Assembly: GCF_018617385.1 (NCBI RefSeq)
Contig: NZ_JACSKA010000001.1
Location: 868,001-932,000 of the forward strand
Direction: 5' to 3'
Origin: Exiguobacterium sp018617385
GTDB lineage: Bacteria; Bacillota; Bacilli; Exiguobacteriales; Exiguobacteriaceae
Length of the DNA: 64,000 bases
The position numbers and the translations under genes are program-made. The notes under the pieces are model-generated. The model had not been told where the DNA came from. It saw only the letters and a list, made by a program, of their open reading frames with translations, and made no database searches. Shown here piece after piece: positions 15,710 to 24,346 of the stretch (position 1 is the first letter of the stretch; each line of letters starts with the position of its first letter).

Positions 15710-17020
15710 ATGACCACAAAACATGAACAGATCATAGCACATATCGAGTCACTCGATGTTGGGTCAAAAATTTCGGTCCGCCAAATCGCCAAAGAGTTGG
15801 CTGTATCAGAAGGTACGGCTTATCGGGCCATCAAGGAAGCTGAGAACCTAGGTTTCGTATCTACCATTGAACGGGTGGGGACGATCCGGATCAAGCGAAA
15901 GCATAAAGAAAATATTGAAAAACTTACATTCGCCGAGGTCGTCAATATCGTCGATGGTCAGGTGTTGGGCGGACGTAACGGCCTCCATAAGACGCTATCG
16001 AAATTTGTAATCGGTGCCATGAAGCTCGAGGCGATGATGCGATATATCGATGTCGACTCACTCGTCATCATCGGGAACCGCGAGAAGGCGCATGAACTCG
16101 TCTTACAATCAGGTGGGGCTGTATTGATCACAGGGGGATTCGATACAACGGATGAAGTGAAACGGATGGCAGATAAGTATGATATGCCTGTCATTTCTAC
16201 ATCCTACGACAGTTTTACCGTCGCGACGATGATCAACCGAGCCATCTACGACCGTCTAATCAAAAAAGAGATTTTACTCGTCTCGGATATCGTCATCCCG
16301 CTCCACGATACGTTCTATCTGAAGTCAGATGACACGGTGAAACGTTGGCATGAGCTGAATGAACGGACGAAACATAATCGCTATCCCGTCATCGATGAAC
16401 AGATGAAAGTGGTCGGTGTGATCACGGCAAAGGATGTCATCGATAAATCCCATGACTATGACATCGAGAAGGTCATGACCAAAAGTCCGATCACGGTGGG
16501 CGTACAAACGAGTGTCACCAATGCGGCACACCAGATGGTATGGGAAGGAATCGAGATGCTACCTGTCGTCGATAACTACGGACGTCTACTTGGGATTATT
16601 AGCCGTCAAGATGTGTTGAAGGCGTTGCAACTGGCTAACCGTCAACCGCAAGTCGGTGAGACGTTCGATAACATGATCACGAACCAGCTGAAAGAAGACC
16701 CTGCATCGAACGGGACGGCATTCACGGTTGAAGTGGCACCACAGATGACGAGTCATATGGGGACCGCCTCATCTGGCGTGTTGACGACGTTGTTGGTCGA
16801 AGGGGCGACGCGAAGTCTGCGTCATATGAAAAAAGGCGATCTCGTGGTCGAGAATATCACCGTCTATTTCATGAAACCGATTCAAATTGAAAGTCAGATC
16901 CGAGTGTCGGCCAATGTCTTCGACCTCGGGCGGAAGTTCGGGAAAGTGGATGTGGAGATGACGCAAGGGACACAACTTGTCGCCAAGGCGCTCGTCACGG
17001 CACAACTCATCGACCGGTAA
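15710..17020 (+). CDS. ytoI: HTH-DRTGG-CBS-hotdog regulator (YtoI-like)
   Basis: A 436-residue four-part protein: an N-terminal winged HTH (about 1-65, KISVRQIAKELAVSEGTAYRAIKEAENLGFV cut short here), a DRTGG domain (about 70-180), paired CBS domains (about 190-310, binding adenine nucleotides in other proteins), and a C-terminal hotdog thioesterase-like domain (about 330-436). This layout is that of B. subtilis YtoI, of unknown role; it suggests a DNA-binding sensor of nucleotide and possibly acyl-CoA level. The ATG at 15710 follows GAGAAGGGACTCCGCGT and is preferred over an upstream TTG. Confidence 0.88.
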   Translation: MTTKHEQIIAHIESLDVGSKISVRQIAKELAVSEGTAYRAIKEAENLGFVSTIERVGTIRIKRKHKENIEKLTFAEVVNIVDGQVLGGRNGLHKTLSKFVIGAMKLEAMMRYIDVDSLVIIGNREKAHELVLQSGGAVLITGGFDTTDEVKRMADKYDMPVISTSYDSFTVATMINRAIYDRLIKKEILLVSDIVIPLHDTFYLKSDDTVKRWHELNERTKHNRYPVIDEQMKVVGVITAKDVIDKSHDYDIEKVMTKSPITVGVQTSVTNAAHQMVWEGIEMLPVVDNYGRLLGIISRQDVLKALQLANRQPQVGETFDNMITNQLKEDPASNGTAFTVEVAPQMTSHMGTASSGVLTTLLVEGATRSLRHMKKGDLVVENITVYFMKPIQIESQIRVSANVFDLGRKFGKVDVEMTQGTQLVAKALVTAQLIDR

Positions 17021-17025
17021 CGAAA

Positions 17026-17058
17026 AGAGCACCTGCTACGCACTGTAGCAGGTGCTCT
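17026..17058. terminator. Bidirectional terminator between ytoI and ytpI-like genes
   Basis: AGAGCACCTGCTAC and GTAGCAGGTGCTCT form a perfect 14-bp stem with a 5-base loop. Confidence 0.9.
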
Positions 17059-17061
17059 GTT

Positions 17062-17376
17062 TCATGATGGCGTATTCGTCGGTTCTTCTGCGGCGAGTGG
17101 GTAAATTTTGCGGTAACGGATAAATCCGACAACGGCATTCCCTAGACCGACGACTAACATGACGATGCTGACAATCCAACCGACAGTTGAATTCAGACCG
17201 AATCCTCCGACCATTTGGTTCGCAGCGAACAGTGCGAGGAATAAGCTTAACCAGATCAACGCTTGCGTGTTGAACAACGCTTTGCGGTTTGGCGTCTTTG
17301 TCAAAAAAGCGCGGCGCTTAAAGACGAGGTACGCACCGAGCGCGAACAAAATGAGTCCAATCATGACAAGTTGCAA
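17062..17376 (-). CDS. YtpI-like small membrane protein
   Basis: About 104 residues with three predicted transmembrane segments: MIGLILFALGAYLVF, ALIWLSLFLALFAANQMV and VGWIVSIVMLVVGLGNAVVGF, then a short charged tail. B. subtilis has YtpI (100 residues) in the same place between ytoI and nrnA; function unknown. The start is probably TTG at 17376, 8 bases after AAAGGGG; an ATG four codons later is also possible. It is divergent from nrnA with only 75 bases between. Confidence 0.75.
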   Translation of the reverse strand: MQLVMIGLILFALGAYLVFKRRAFLTKTPNRKALFNTQALIWLSLFLALFAANQMVGGFGLNSTVGWIVSIVMLVVGLGNAVVGFIRYRKIYPLAAEEPTNTPS

Positions 17377-17451
17377 GTGAAGGAACCCCTTTCTATCTCG
17401 TAATCTGTTATCATCATACCATAATAGTGTGTAGGAAAGTGAGGAATCATC

Positions 17452-18420
17452 ATGACGCAATGGCAGGAAGCGGATACAATCAAATCAGAAATTGAGGCGG
17501 CTGACACCATTTTCATCCACCGCCATGTACGACCAGACCCTGATGCATTGGGGAGTCAGCTAGGTTTACAACGCATTTTAAAATCGGTTCATCCGGAGAA
17601 ACAAATCTATGTGGTCGGTGGCATGGTTCCAGACCTTGAGTTTTTAGGAAAGATGGAACATGTCGAAGAAGGAATGTATCAGGACGCGCTCGTCCTTATT
17701 TTGGATACGGCGAATCAAGAGCGAATCGATGGACCGTTCGCATTGAAAGGGAAGACGATCATCAAAATCGATCATCATCCTGATGAAGATCCGTATGCGA
17801 TGACACAGATTGTCGATACCTCGGTCAGTTCGACGTCTGAGATGATTGTGGAACTCGCGGACATTTGGGGATATCCCATTGACCAAGAGGCGGCATTTTT
17901 ACTCTATGCCGGCATCGTTGGCGACACAGGACGTTTCCAGTTTCGAAATGCTACGGCCCGAACGTTTGAGATTGCTTCGGCGCTGATTGCGAAAGACATC
18001 GACACGAATAAATTATATCGTCATATGTATAAAACGAATTTGGCGACCCTACAACTGCAAGGCTATGTATTACAGCATGTCCAAGTAACGGAAGAGGGAG
18101 TCGGCTATGTGAAGATTGACAAGGACGTGCTTCGAACGTTCCATGCCTCTCCAGAAGCGGCGTCTCAACTCGTCAATAGCTTCTCGGGTCTTGAGGGATT
18201 GAAATGTTGGGTCATGTTCGTGGAAAACAAAGAAGAGATTCGTGTGCGCATCCGGTCGAAAGGTCCTGTCATCAATGAAGTGGCCAAGCGATACCGTGGG
18301 GGCGGTCATCCGATGGCGGCCGGTGCCACGATTGACACATGGGATGAGATGGATGACGTGATTGCGGCTTTGAATGAAGTGGCAGGGGCGTTCACGTTTG
18401 AAGAAAATGAAGAGAGCTGA
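17452..18420 (+). CDS. nrnA: Bifunctional oligoribonuclease and PAP phosphatase NrnA
   Basis: A DHH-DHHA1 phosphoesterase that degrades short RNAs (nano-RNAs) and dephosphorylates 3'-phosphoadenosine 5'-phosphate. The 322 residues include HRHVRPDPDALGSQ (about 24-37, the first metal motif), ILDTANQERIDG, the DHH motif in KIDHHPDED (about 106-108), and the DHHA1 nucleic-acid motif RYRGGGHPMAAGAT near the C-terminus. The length matches YtqI/NrnA of B. subtilis (313). GTGAGGAATCATC precedes the ATG. Confidence 0.95.
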   Translation: MTQWQEADTIKSEIEAADTIFIHRHVRPDPDALGSQLGLQRILKSVHPEKQIYVVGGMVPDLEFLGKMEHVEEGMYQDALVLILDTANQERIDGPFALKGKTIIKIDHHPDEDPYAMTQIVDTSVSSTSEMIVELADIWGYPIDQEAAFLLYAGIVGDTGRFQFRNATARTFEIASALIAKDIDTNKLYRHMYKTNLATLQLQGYVLQHVQVTEEGVGYVKIDKDVLRTFHASPEAASQLVNSFSGLEGLKCWVMFVENKEEIRVRIRSKGPVINEVAKRYRGGGHPMAAGATIDTWDEMDDVIAALNEVAGAFTFEENEES

Positions 18421-18438
18421 CCGCGGTCAGCTCTCTTC
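18409..18438. terminator. Terminator shared by nrnA and the convergent 63-residue gene
   Basis: A 14-bp perfect stem (GAAGAGAGCTGACC / GGTCAGCTCTCTTC) with a 2-base centre, lying over the nrnA stop codon on the left and the stop codon of the minus-strand gene on the right. Confidence 0.8.
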
Positions 18439-18628
18439 ATTTGTCTCCATTTTCTTGTGGGATGAACCATGTACCCCGGTCGGTCACATCCTCGACGACG
18501 TCTAGCTGATATTCGGTAATGTACTTACGGAGCCGGTCGATGATTTCTGGACTGTCGGCAAACACGGTTTGACCATTCTGTAATTTTTCTAACTTATCGC
18601 GTGCAATCTGTCCCCGATTGATAATCAT
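18437..18628 (-). CDS. Small protein of unknown function (63 residues)
   Basis: I do not recognise this protein. It is a soluble, mixed-charge 63-residue polypeptide beginning MIINRGQIARDKLEKLQNGQ and ending FIPQENGDK, with no membrane segment or cysteine. The ribosome-binding site AAAGGGGGTAAAAGCGT before the ATG and a proper convergent terminator support that it is real. It lies between nrnA and dnaE, where B. subtilis has the sporulation genes ytrH and ytrI; it is not similar in kind to those membrane proteins. Confidence 0.7.
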   Translation of the reverse strand: MIINRGQIARDKLEKLQNGQTVFADSPEIIDRLRKYITEYQLDVVEDVTDRGTWFIPQENGDK

Positions 18629-18690
18629 ACGCTTTTACCCCCTTTTGTCGTGAGTTTTGTCTATAATTATTGTATCAGAGAAGTGATGAA

Positions 18691-18718
18691 TTGAGTTTGA
18701 CAATTCCATTACTATAGA
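18691..18718 (+). promoter_or_regulatory. Possible dnaE promoter
   Basis: -35 TTGAGT (18691-18696), 16-base spacer, -10 TATAGA (18713-18718), just ahead of the GAGAGGAGG site. Confidence 0.45.
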
Positions 18719-18731
18719 GAGGAGGACAACG

Positions 18732-21700
18732 ATGATTCATCTGAATGTCAGAACTGCTTATAGTTTACTACAAAGTACAATCCGGTTAGAACAATATGTC
18801 TTGCAGATGACCGAACGGGGAAGTCGTTCCGTGGCGATTGCAGACGATGCGTTTTATGGGGTTCCGACATTTTTGTCATATTGCCAACGATATGAGGTGA
18901 AACCGCTCATCGGACTGAGGACGGTACTCCGATTGGATGGGTTAGACGTATCCGTGATTGTGTATTCATCAAACGAGACGGAGCTCAAGGAACAATATCG
19001 TATCATCCAGGCGGGAGGAATTGAAGGTCGGACAACGATGCCGCTGATTGTCCTACCTGAAAATTGGAAAGCGAGTGATCCGGTTCACCGGCGTCGCCTC
19101 TATCATCAACTCTTGTCGTTTGTCGATGAAGAGAAGCTGTGGCTCGGACTCCCGGCACCTCAGACAACGGAGCAGGTACAAGTGTTGAAGCAACTTCGTC
19201 TCATGCGAGAAGAGCTAGCTGTCCAGTTGATTCCAGCCCCTGAAACGAGATACATGAGACCGGAAGATGTGGAAGGATTCCGAGCCATTTCTGCCATTCG
19301 TGAAGGAGAAGTGATGTCGAATGAAGACGTGCGACAAAAAGGATTGCACGTTCGACTACCGAGTGAAATGAATGACTGGTTCACAACGGAAGAGTTAACA
19401 GAACTGGATCGATTCGAGGCATTGATTCGACTCGAGCATCTACCGCGTGCAGAAGGGGCGATTCCAGAACTTCCGGATGCCGACGAAAAGCTGAAACGAC
19501 TTGTCGGTGAGCGGTTGAAATCGATGGAACTCTTGAAAGAACCATATATCGAGCGGGCAAAATTTGAGCTTGAAGTCATCGCCAAGACGGGATTTTCTTC
19601 CTATTTCTTGATCGTGGAAGATATCGTTCGGTTTGCTCGAGAATCTGGGATTGAAGTAGGGCCGGGTCGTGGGTCGGCAGCAGGTTCACTCGTCAGTTTT
19701 GCCCTTCATATCACAGAAGTCGATCCGGTTCGTTATGGATTACTGTTCGAACGATTCTTAAATCCAGAGCGTGTGTCGATGCCAGATATAGACCTTGATT
19801 TTGAAGATGAACGTCGTGAGGAAGTGGTTTCTTACGTATTATCAAAATATGGTCATACGCATGCCGCACAAATCGGGACACTTGCCACATTTGGTGCGAA
19901 AGCGGCGATGCGTGACGTCGCGAGAGCGCTCGGAATGACCCTTGAGGAAGGGCAGGCCGCGAGTAAGCAAGTGAAAGCCGGAGGACTTGATGAACTGATG
20001 TCGAGCCCGAAGCAGATGAAGTGGTTTGCCGGTAGCCAAAAGCGTCAGCAGTTATTACGGATTGCCAAACAGCTAGAAGGTTTGCCGCGTCAATCCTCCG
20101 TTCACGCGGCGGGAGTCGTGCTCAGTCGTCAACCGATTGAAGAAGTGACGCCGCTCCAACCCGAACTTGAAGAACACGTGACCCAATATAATATGAAGGA
20201 TTTGGAAGAAGTCGGGCTTCTAAAAATTGACTTGCTCGGATTACGAAACTTGAGTCGCTTGCGAAAGATGGAAGACTTGATTCGTGAAAGTGACGCGCTG
20301 TTCTCTCTGAAAACGATTCCGTTAAACGATGCCCGGACGTATCGACTGCTTGCGAGAGGTGAGACGGACGGAATCTTCCAATTCGAATCGACCGGGATGA
20401 AGCAAGCGCTTCGACAAGTGAAGCCGACGGAGTTTGAAGATATCGTCGTCACGATGTCACTCTATCGCCCAGGACCGATGCAATTCATCGAAACGTATGC
20501 GAAACGAAAACACGGTATGCCATACCAACCAGTCCATCCGGACGTAGAAGACGTCATGAAACCGACGTACGGTGTACTCGTCTATCAAGAACAGGTGATG
20601 AGACTGCTCCGTAAACTCGGAGGCTATTCCTACGCAGAAGCGGATTTAGTCAGACGTGCGATTGCCAAAAAGGATACGGGGATGATTGCTCGGGAACGAA
20701 ATCGATTTTTGCAGCAGGCAAAAGCGGGAGACCAGGACGTCTTGGCGCAAATCTTCTCATGGATCGAAAAGTTTGCCGGGTACGGATTTAACCGCTCTCA
20801 CGCTGTCGCCTACAGTTTGATCAGTTACCGATTGGCTTACGTCAAAGCACATTTCCCTCGGGTCTTTCATGTGGTGACATCAGACAAAACAACGGAACTT
20901 GTCAGACTGTTACGGAAAGATCAAATTCCGGTGTACCCGCCGGATGTCTTACATGGCCACGCTGACGCGACGCTTGAAGGCCCGGGCGTCCGGCTCGGGT
21001 TGAAGGCGGTCCAGGGATTGACCAAGCGGGATGTGGACCGTCTGATTGAACTGAACGGGCAGTTGAAAGATGTCAGAACGCTTCAAGAAACCATGGAGTG
21101 GAAGAATAAAGACCAACTGAAATTACGTCGCTTACTTGGTGCGGGCGCGCTCGACCGCATGTATCACGGTGACCGGACGCGTGCTTTTGAAGCAGTCGAA
21201 CGTTTGCGAGAAGAAGCGGGGACGCATTTTTTACCGGATGAACTGTCTTCACTCGGACTCAAGCAAAAAAAAGTGAAAGAACCGAATTGGTCTGAAGAAG
21301 AGAGGGAGGCGCTCGGGACATGGGTGGTCCATTCTCCATTGACGGCACTTCCGGATATCGGGATCGAACCGTCTACAATTGAAGAAGTCATGAATGGAAC
21401 AAATGGTTATCTCGTCGTATATGTAGACGACGTACGGACGTTCATGACAAAGAAACAAGAACGGATGGGTGTTCTCATGGTGGACGATGGCATGACGCAA
21501 GACGAGGTCGTCGTGTTTCCTCGAACATTCGCCCAGTTTGGACGGTCCCTCTATGCCGGTAATATCTTGTTACTCGAGGTTCATTCGAATGAACGGGATG
21601 GTCGCAAGCAATTGATTGTCGAACGAGTTCGACCGTTACACGGACAAGCTTTATTCATCCGACTCACACTCGACCGCTTCCCTGAATTGGAAGATTGGAT

Positions 21701-21899
21701 TCAACGCGCACAAGGGGATGTGCCGGTTGTGTGCCGATTCACGGATTCGAAGGAAGTGAAACAACTGGCTTCAGCTTTTTCAATCAACCCGAATGAGGAG
21801 TATGTGGCGGAGGCGAAAAGACGGTTCGGGGAAGAAAATGTCGTATTGAAACGAATCGATACAAAAATGGTTGGTCCAGAAACTAGTACCAAGTCCTAA
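18732..21899 (+). CDS. dnaE: DNA polymerase III subunit alpha, DnaE
   Basis: C-family replicative polymerase; in low-GC Firmicutes DnaE extends primers before PolC takes over. The 1055 residues show an N-terminal PHP domain (1-200), the polymerase palm with PGRGSAAGSL (about 310-319) and the catalytic Asp pair in MPDIDLDFEDERR (about 351-357), fingers (GIFQFESTGM, YRPGPMQFI), an HhH region (about 770-820) and a C-terminal OB fold (about 890-1000). The PHP metal motif is degenerate: HLNVRTAYSLL replaces HxHxxYS and ADDAFYG replaces the TDHG type, so no PHP proofreading is expected. It is slightly shorter than the B. subtilis protein (1115). Confidence 0.97.
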   Translation: MIHLNVRTAYSLLQSTIRLEQYVLQMTERGSRSVAIADDAFYGVPTFLSYCQRYEVKPLIGLRTVLRLDGLDVSVIVYSSNETELKEQYRIIQAGGIEGRTTMPLIVLPENWKASDPVHRRRLYHQLLSFVDEEKLWLGLPAPQTTEQVQVLKQLRLMREELAVQLIPAPETRYMRPEDVEGFRAISAIREGEVMSNEDVRQKGLHVRLPSEMNDWFTTEELTELDRFEALIRLEHLPRAEGAIPELPDADEKLKRLVGERLKSMELLKEPYIERAKFELEVIAKTGFSSYFLIVEDIVRFARESGIEVGPGRGSAAGSLVSFALHITEVDPVRYGLLFERFLNPERVSMPDIDLDFEDERREEVVSYVLSKYGHTHAAQIGTLATFGAKAAMRDVARALGMTLEEGQAASKQVKAGGLDELMSSPKQMKWFAGSQKRQQLLRIAKQLEGLPRQSSVHAAGVVLSRQPIEEVTPLQPELEEHVTQYNMKDLEEVGLLKIDLLGLRNLSRLRKMEDLIRESDALFSLKTIPLNDARTYRLLARGETDGIFQFESTGMKQALRQVKPTEFEDIVVTMSLYRPGPMQFIETYAKRKHGMPYQPVHPDVEDVMKPTYGVLVYQEQVMRLLRKLGGYSYAEADLVRRAIAKKDTGMIARERNRFLQQAKAGDQDVLAQIFSWIEKFAGYGFNRSHAVAYSLISYRLAYVKAHFPRVFHVVTSDKTTELVRLLRKDQIPVYPPDVLHGHADATLEGPGVRLGLKAVQGLTKRDVDRLIELNGQLKDVRTLQETMEWKNKDQLKLRRLLGAGALDRMYHGDRTRAFEAVERLREEAGTHFLPDELSSLGLKQKKVKEPNWSEEEREALGTWVVHSPLTALPDIGIEPSTIEEVMNGTNGYLVVYVDDVRTFMTKKQERMGVLMVDDGMTQDEVVVFPRTFAQFGRSLYAGNILLLEVHSNERDGRKQLIVERVRPLHGQALFIRLTLDRFPELEDWIQRAQGDVPVVCRFTDSKEVKQLASAFSINPNEEYVAEAKRRFGEENVVLKRIDTKMVGPETSTKS

Positions 21900-21903
21900 A
21901 AAG

Positions 21904-21932
21904 TGATATAATCGCACTAATTGGTCTGACCA
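21904..21932 (+). promoter_or_regulatory. Extended -10 promoter and FadR-type operator before the GntR gene
   Basis: TGA-TATAAT (21904-21912) is an extended -10 promoter. Ten bases on, TGGTC-T-GACCA (21922-21932) is a perfect 5-bp dyad of the TGGTCNGACCA form bound by E. coli FadR, within AATTGGTCTGACCACTT. At about +3 to +13 a bound repressor would block initiation, so autoregulation by the GntR/FadR protein just downstream is the natural reading (inference). Confidence 0.7.
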
Positions 21933-21976
21933 CTTAAGTTTGATAGGTGATCCAAAAAAGGGAGTTGAACGGTCAG

Positions 21977-22531
21977 ATGCATGAAAAACACGCATCCTCA
22001 TTTCACGGAAACATTTCAAAGATTAGAAAATTAATTGTCCAATCGTCTTTAGTTCCAGGTGATCGGCTTCCATCCGAACGAGAGCTCGCCGAAACGCTGT
22101 CCATTAGCCGCGCTTCGGTTCGCGAAGCGTTACGGGCGTTGAGCTTTTTAGGCATCGTGGAGACGAGACATGGTGGTGGCACCTTTTTGTGTGAACAAGA
22201 CCGACATCGGTACATCGAGATATTGTCGGAGTTCATTGTGACCAAACAGACGAAAGCGACCGATATTATCGAGATGCTTCGACTATTGGAGCGCATGGCG
22301 TTTTCAGAAATTGAACCGACTAAAGAACGACTGGATCTGCTAGAGACGGTGATCGATGATGATCGAACGTTTCGCCAGCAACTCATCTTTCAGTTGAAGA
22401 ATGAACTGTTCATTCGAATTTGGAGTGAGGTCAACCGCTTTTTTGAAGGATTAGACGTTGGGGATTTATACACGCTCGAGGAACGGAAACAGTTTGTCGA
22501 GACGTGGCGTGGAATGGGGATGCCGGAATGA
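21977..22531 (+). CDS. GntR/FadR-family regulator upstream of accDA
   Basis: A 184-residue transcription factor with an N-terminal winged helix of the GntR family (GDRLPSERELAETLSISRAS, then VREALRALSFLGIVETRHGG, about 26-66). The C-terminal part is only about 115 residues and largely helical; it lacks the His-rich metal site of the FCD domain and is shorter than usual FadR-family members (about 230), so the effector domain is reduced. Its stop overlaps an in-frame ATG upstream of accD, and a FadR-type operator precedes it, suggesting it controls itself and the acetyl-CoA carboxylase genes, perhaps in response to an acyl-CoA. Target and ligand are inferred. Confidence 0.85.
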   Translation: MHEKHASSFHGNISKIRKLIVQSSLVPGDRLPSERELAETLSISRASVREALRALSFLGIVETRHGGGTFLCEQDRHRYIEILSEFIVTKQTKATDIIEMLRLLERMAFSEIEPTKERLDLLETVIDDDRTFRQQLIFQLKNELFIRIWSEVNRFFEGLDVGDLYTLEERKQFVETWRGMGMPE

Positions 22532-22545
22532 ACGAGGGGGAAGCG

Positions 22546-23400
22546 ATGACTGCTTTTTTCAAGAAACCGAAACGATATATGCCATTGCGTCAACGAGAAC
22601 CAAAGATTGACGCACCACAGGGATTAATGACGAAATGTCCATCTTGTAAATATATGCATTATACAAAACAGTTGAATGAGAACCACAAAGTGTGTGATTG
22701 CGGTTATCATTTTCCGCTTCATGCGCAAGAACGGATTGATATGCTTGTTGACGAAGGGTCATTCGAACGATTTGCGGGACCTTCTGTCAAGGCGAATCCA
22801 CTCGACTTTCCTGACTATGAGGAGAAGTTGACGAAAGATCGGGAGCGGACCGGGATCGAAGAGGCCGTCGTATGTGGGAAGGCGACAATCGACGGTCTTC
22901 CACTCGTTGTCTGTGTGATGGATGCGAGATTCCGAATGGGATCGATGGGTGCATACGTCGGAGAAGCGATTGCTTCGGCTGTTCGAACCGCCACATCACT
23001 CGGGCTTCCAGTCGTCTTGTTCACAGCATCAGGTGGGGCACGGATGCAAGAAGGAATGGTCAGTTTGATGCAAATGGCCAATACGTCCATCGCTCTAAAA
23101 GAACATGACGAAGCAGGACTGCTGTACATCGCGTATTTGACACATCCGACGACTGGTGGTGTGTCAGCGAGTTTTGCGATGCTTGGCGACTTGAACGTCG
23201 CAGAACCGGGAGCGCTCATCGGGTTTGCAGGACGACGAATCATCGAACAGACGATTCGGGAAAAGCTTCCAGAGAACTTTCAAACTGCCGAGTTTCTACT
23301 TGAGTCTGGGCAGTTGGATGCAGTCATTCATCGTGAACAGATGCGTTCGTTCTTGAAGAAGATGATCGAATTACACGATGGGGGTGTCCGTCATGTTTGA
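22546..23400 (+). CDS. accD: Acetyl-CoA carboxylase carboxyltransferase subunit beta
   Basis: Forms malonyl-CoA with AccA, the first step of fatty-acid synthesis. The 284 residues have an N-terminal zinc ribbon and a crotonase-type carboxyltransferase domain (about 90-280, with TASGGARMQEGMVSLMQM and ATGGVSASFAML-like HPTTGGVSASFAMLGD). The ribbon is unusual: the first pair is CPSC but the second is CDC, one residue shorter than the normal CxxC. The start at 22546 follows GAGGGGGAAGCG; an ATG at 22528 overlapping the regulator's stop is the alternative. accA overlaps its end by 8 bases. Confidence 0.95.
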   Translation: MTAFFKKPKRYMPLRQREPKIDAPQGLMTKCPSCKYMHYTKQLNENHKVCDCGYHFPLHAQERIDMLVDEGSFERFAGPSVKANPLDFPDYEEKLTKDRERTGIEEAVVCGKATIDGLPLVVCVMDARFRMGSMGAYVGEAIASAVRTATSLGLPVVLFTASGGARMQEGMVSLMQMANTSIALKEHDEAGLLYIAYLTHPTTGGVSASFAMLGDLNVAEPGALIGFAGRRIIEQTIREKLPENFQTAEFLLESGQLDAVIHREQMRSFLKKMIELHDGGVRHV

Positions 23401-24328
23401 CCCAATCAAAGAAGTCACCGAACAGCTAAATAAATTACGGGAGACGGCTGAGACGAAAGGGATTGATTTATCCCGAGAGATTCGTCATCTCGAGTTAAAG
23501 CTCGACCGATTAGAAAAAGATATTTATGGGAATATGAAACCGTGGGACCGCGTCCAGTTGGCGCGAAACCCGAAGCGTCCGACGACGCTCGATTACATCC
23601 AACATTTGTTCCCTGACTTCATGGAACTCCATGGGGACCGACACGGATATGACGATGCGGCAATCGTATCTGGACTCGCAACGTTTGAAGGAGTGCCGGT
23701 GACGATTATCGGACATCAGCGTGGGCGGAACACGAAAGAGAACATGAAACGGAATTTTGGTATGCCACACCCGGAGGGCTATCGAAAAGCCTTGCGTTTC
23801 ATGAAGCAAGCCGAAAAGTTCAACCGTCCCATTTTGACATTCATTGACACGAAAGGGGCTTATCCGGGGAAAGCCGCAGAAGAGAGAGGGCAAAGTGAAG
23901 CGATCGCCCGTAACTTGTTTGAGATGGCGACGCTGAAAGTGCCGATCGTCTCCGTTGTCATTGGGGAAGGTGGTTCAGGCGGTGCGCTTGGAATTGGTGT
24001 ATGCGACCGTCTATTGATGCTTGAGAATAGTACGTACTCGGTCATCTCGCCAGAAGGTGCAGCGGCACTGTTGTGGAAAGATGCGAAACAAGCAGAACGT
24101 GCGGCAGAGACGATGAAGATTACAGCACAAGATTTATTCAACCTAGGGATTGTCGATCAAGTGGTAGGAGAAGTGTATGGGGGGGCACACGTTGATGTGT
24201 CACTACAGTCGTCACTCTTGAAACCTGTCTTATTACAGCATATGAACGAGTTGCTCGCGCAATCGACTTCCGAGCTGATTCAAGGACGTGCGACCAAATA
24301 TCATCAAATTGGCACAATTAATGAGTGA
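23393..24328 (+). CDS. accA: Acetyl-CoA carboxylase carboxyltransferase subunit alpha
   Basis: Partner of AccD in the carboxyltransferase. The 311 residues carry the helical N-terminus (FDPIKEVTEQLNKLRETAET), the biotin/CoA region FMELHGDRHGYDDAAIVSGLA, GHQRGRNTKENMKRNFGMPHPEGYRKALR, and the oxyanion-hole segment IGEGGSGGALGIGVCDRLLMLENSTYSVISPEG (given in two parts of the same stretch). The ATG at 23393 lies within the end of accD, after GGGGGTG, which implies translational coupling and equal subunit supply. Confidence 0.96.
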   Translation: MFDPIKEVTEQLNKLRETAETKGIDLSREIRHLELKLDRLEKDIYGNMKPWDRVQLARNPKRPTTLDYIQHLFPDFMELHGDRHGYDDAAIVSGLATFEGVPVTIIGHQRGRNTKENMKRNFGMPHPEGYRKALRFMKQAEKFNRPILTFIDTKGAYPGKAAEERGQSEAIARNLFEMATLKVPIVSVVIGEGGSGGALGIGVCDRLLMLENSTYSVISPEGAAALLWKDAKQAERAAETMKITAQDLFNLGIVDQVVGEVYGGAHVDVSLQSSLLKPVLLQHMNELLAQSTSELIQGRATKYHQIGTINE

Positions 24329-24339
24329 AAACGGTAACA
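24326..24339 (+). promoter_or_regulatory. cre-like site upstream of pfkA
   Basis: TGAAAACGGTAACA matches the CcpA consensus TGWAARCGYTWNCW at 13 of 14 positions (G for Y at position 9). It overlaps the accA stop codon and lies about 150 bases before pfkA. Confidence 0.5.
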
Positions 24340-24346
24340 ATGGCTT

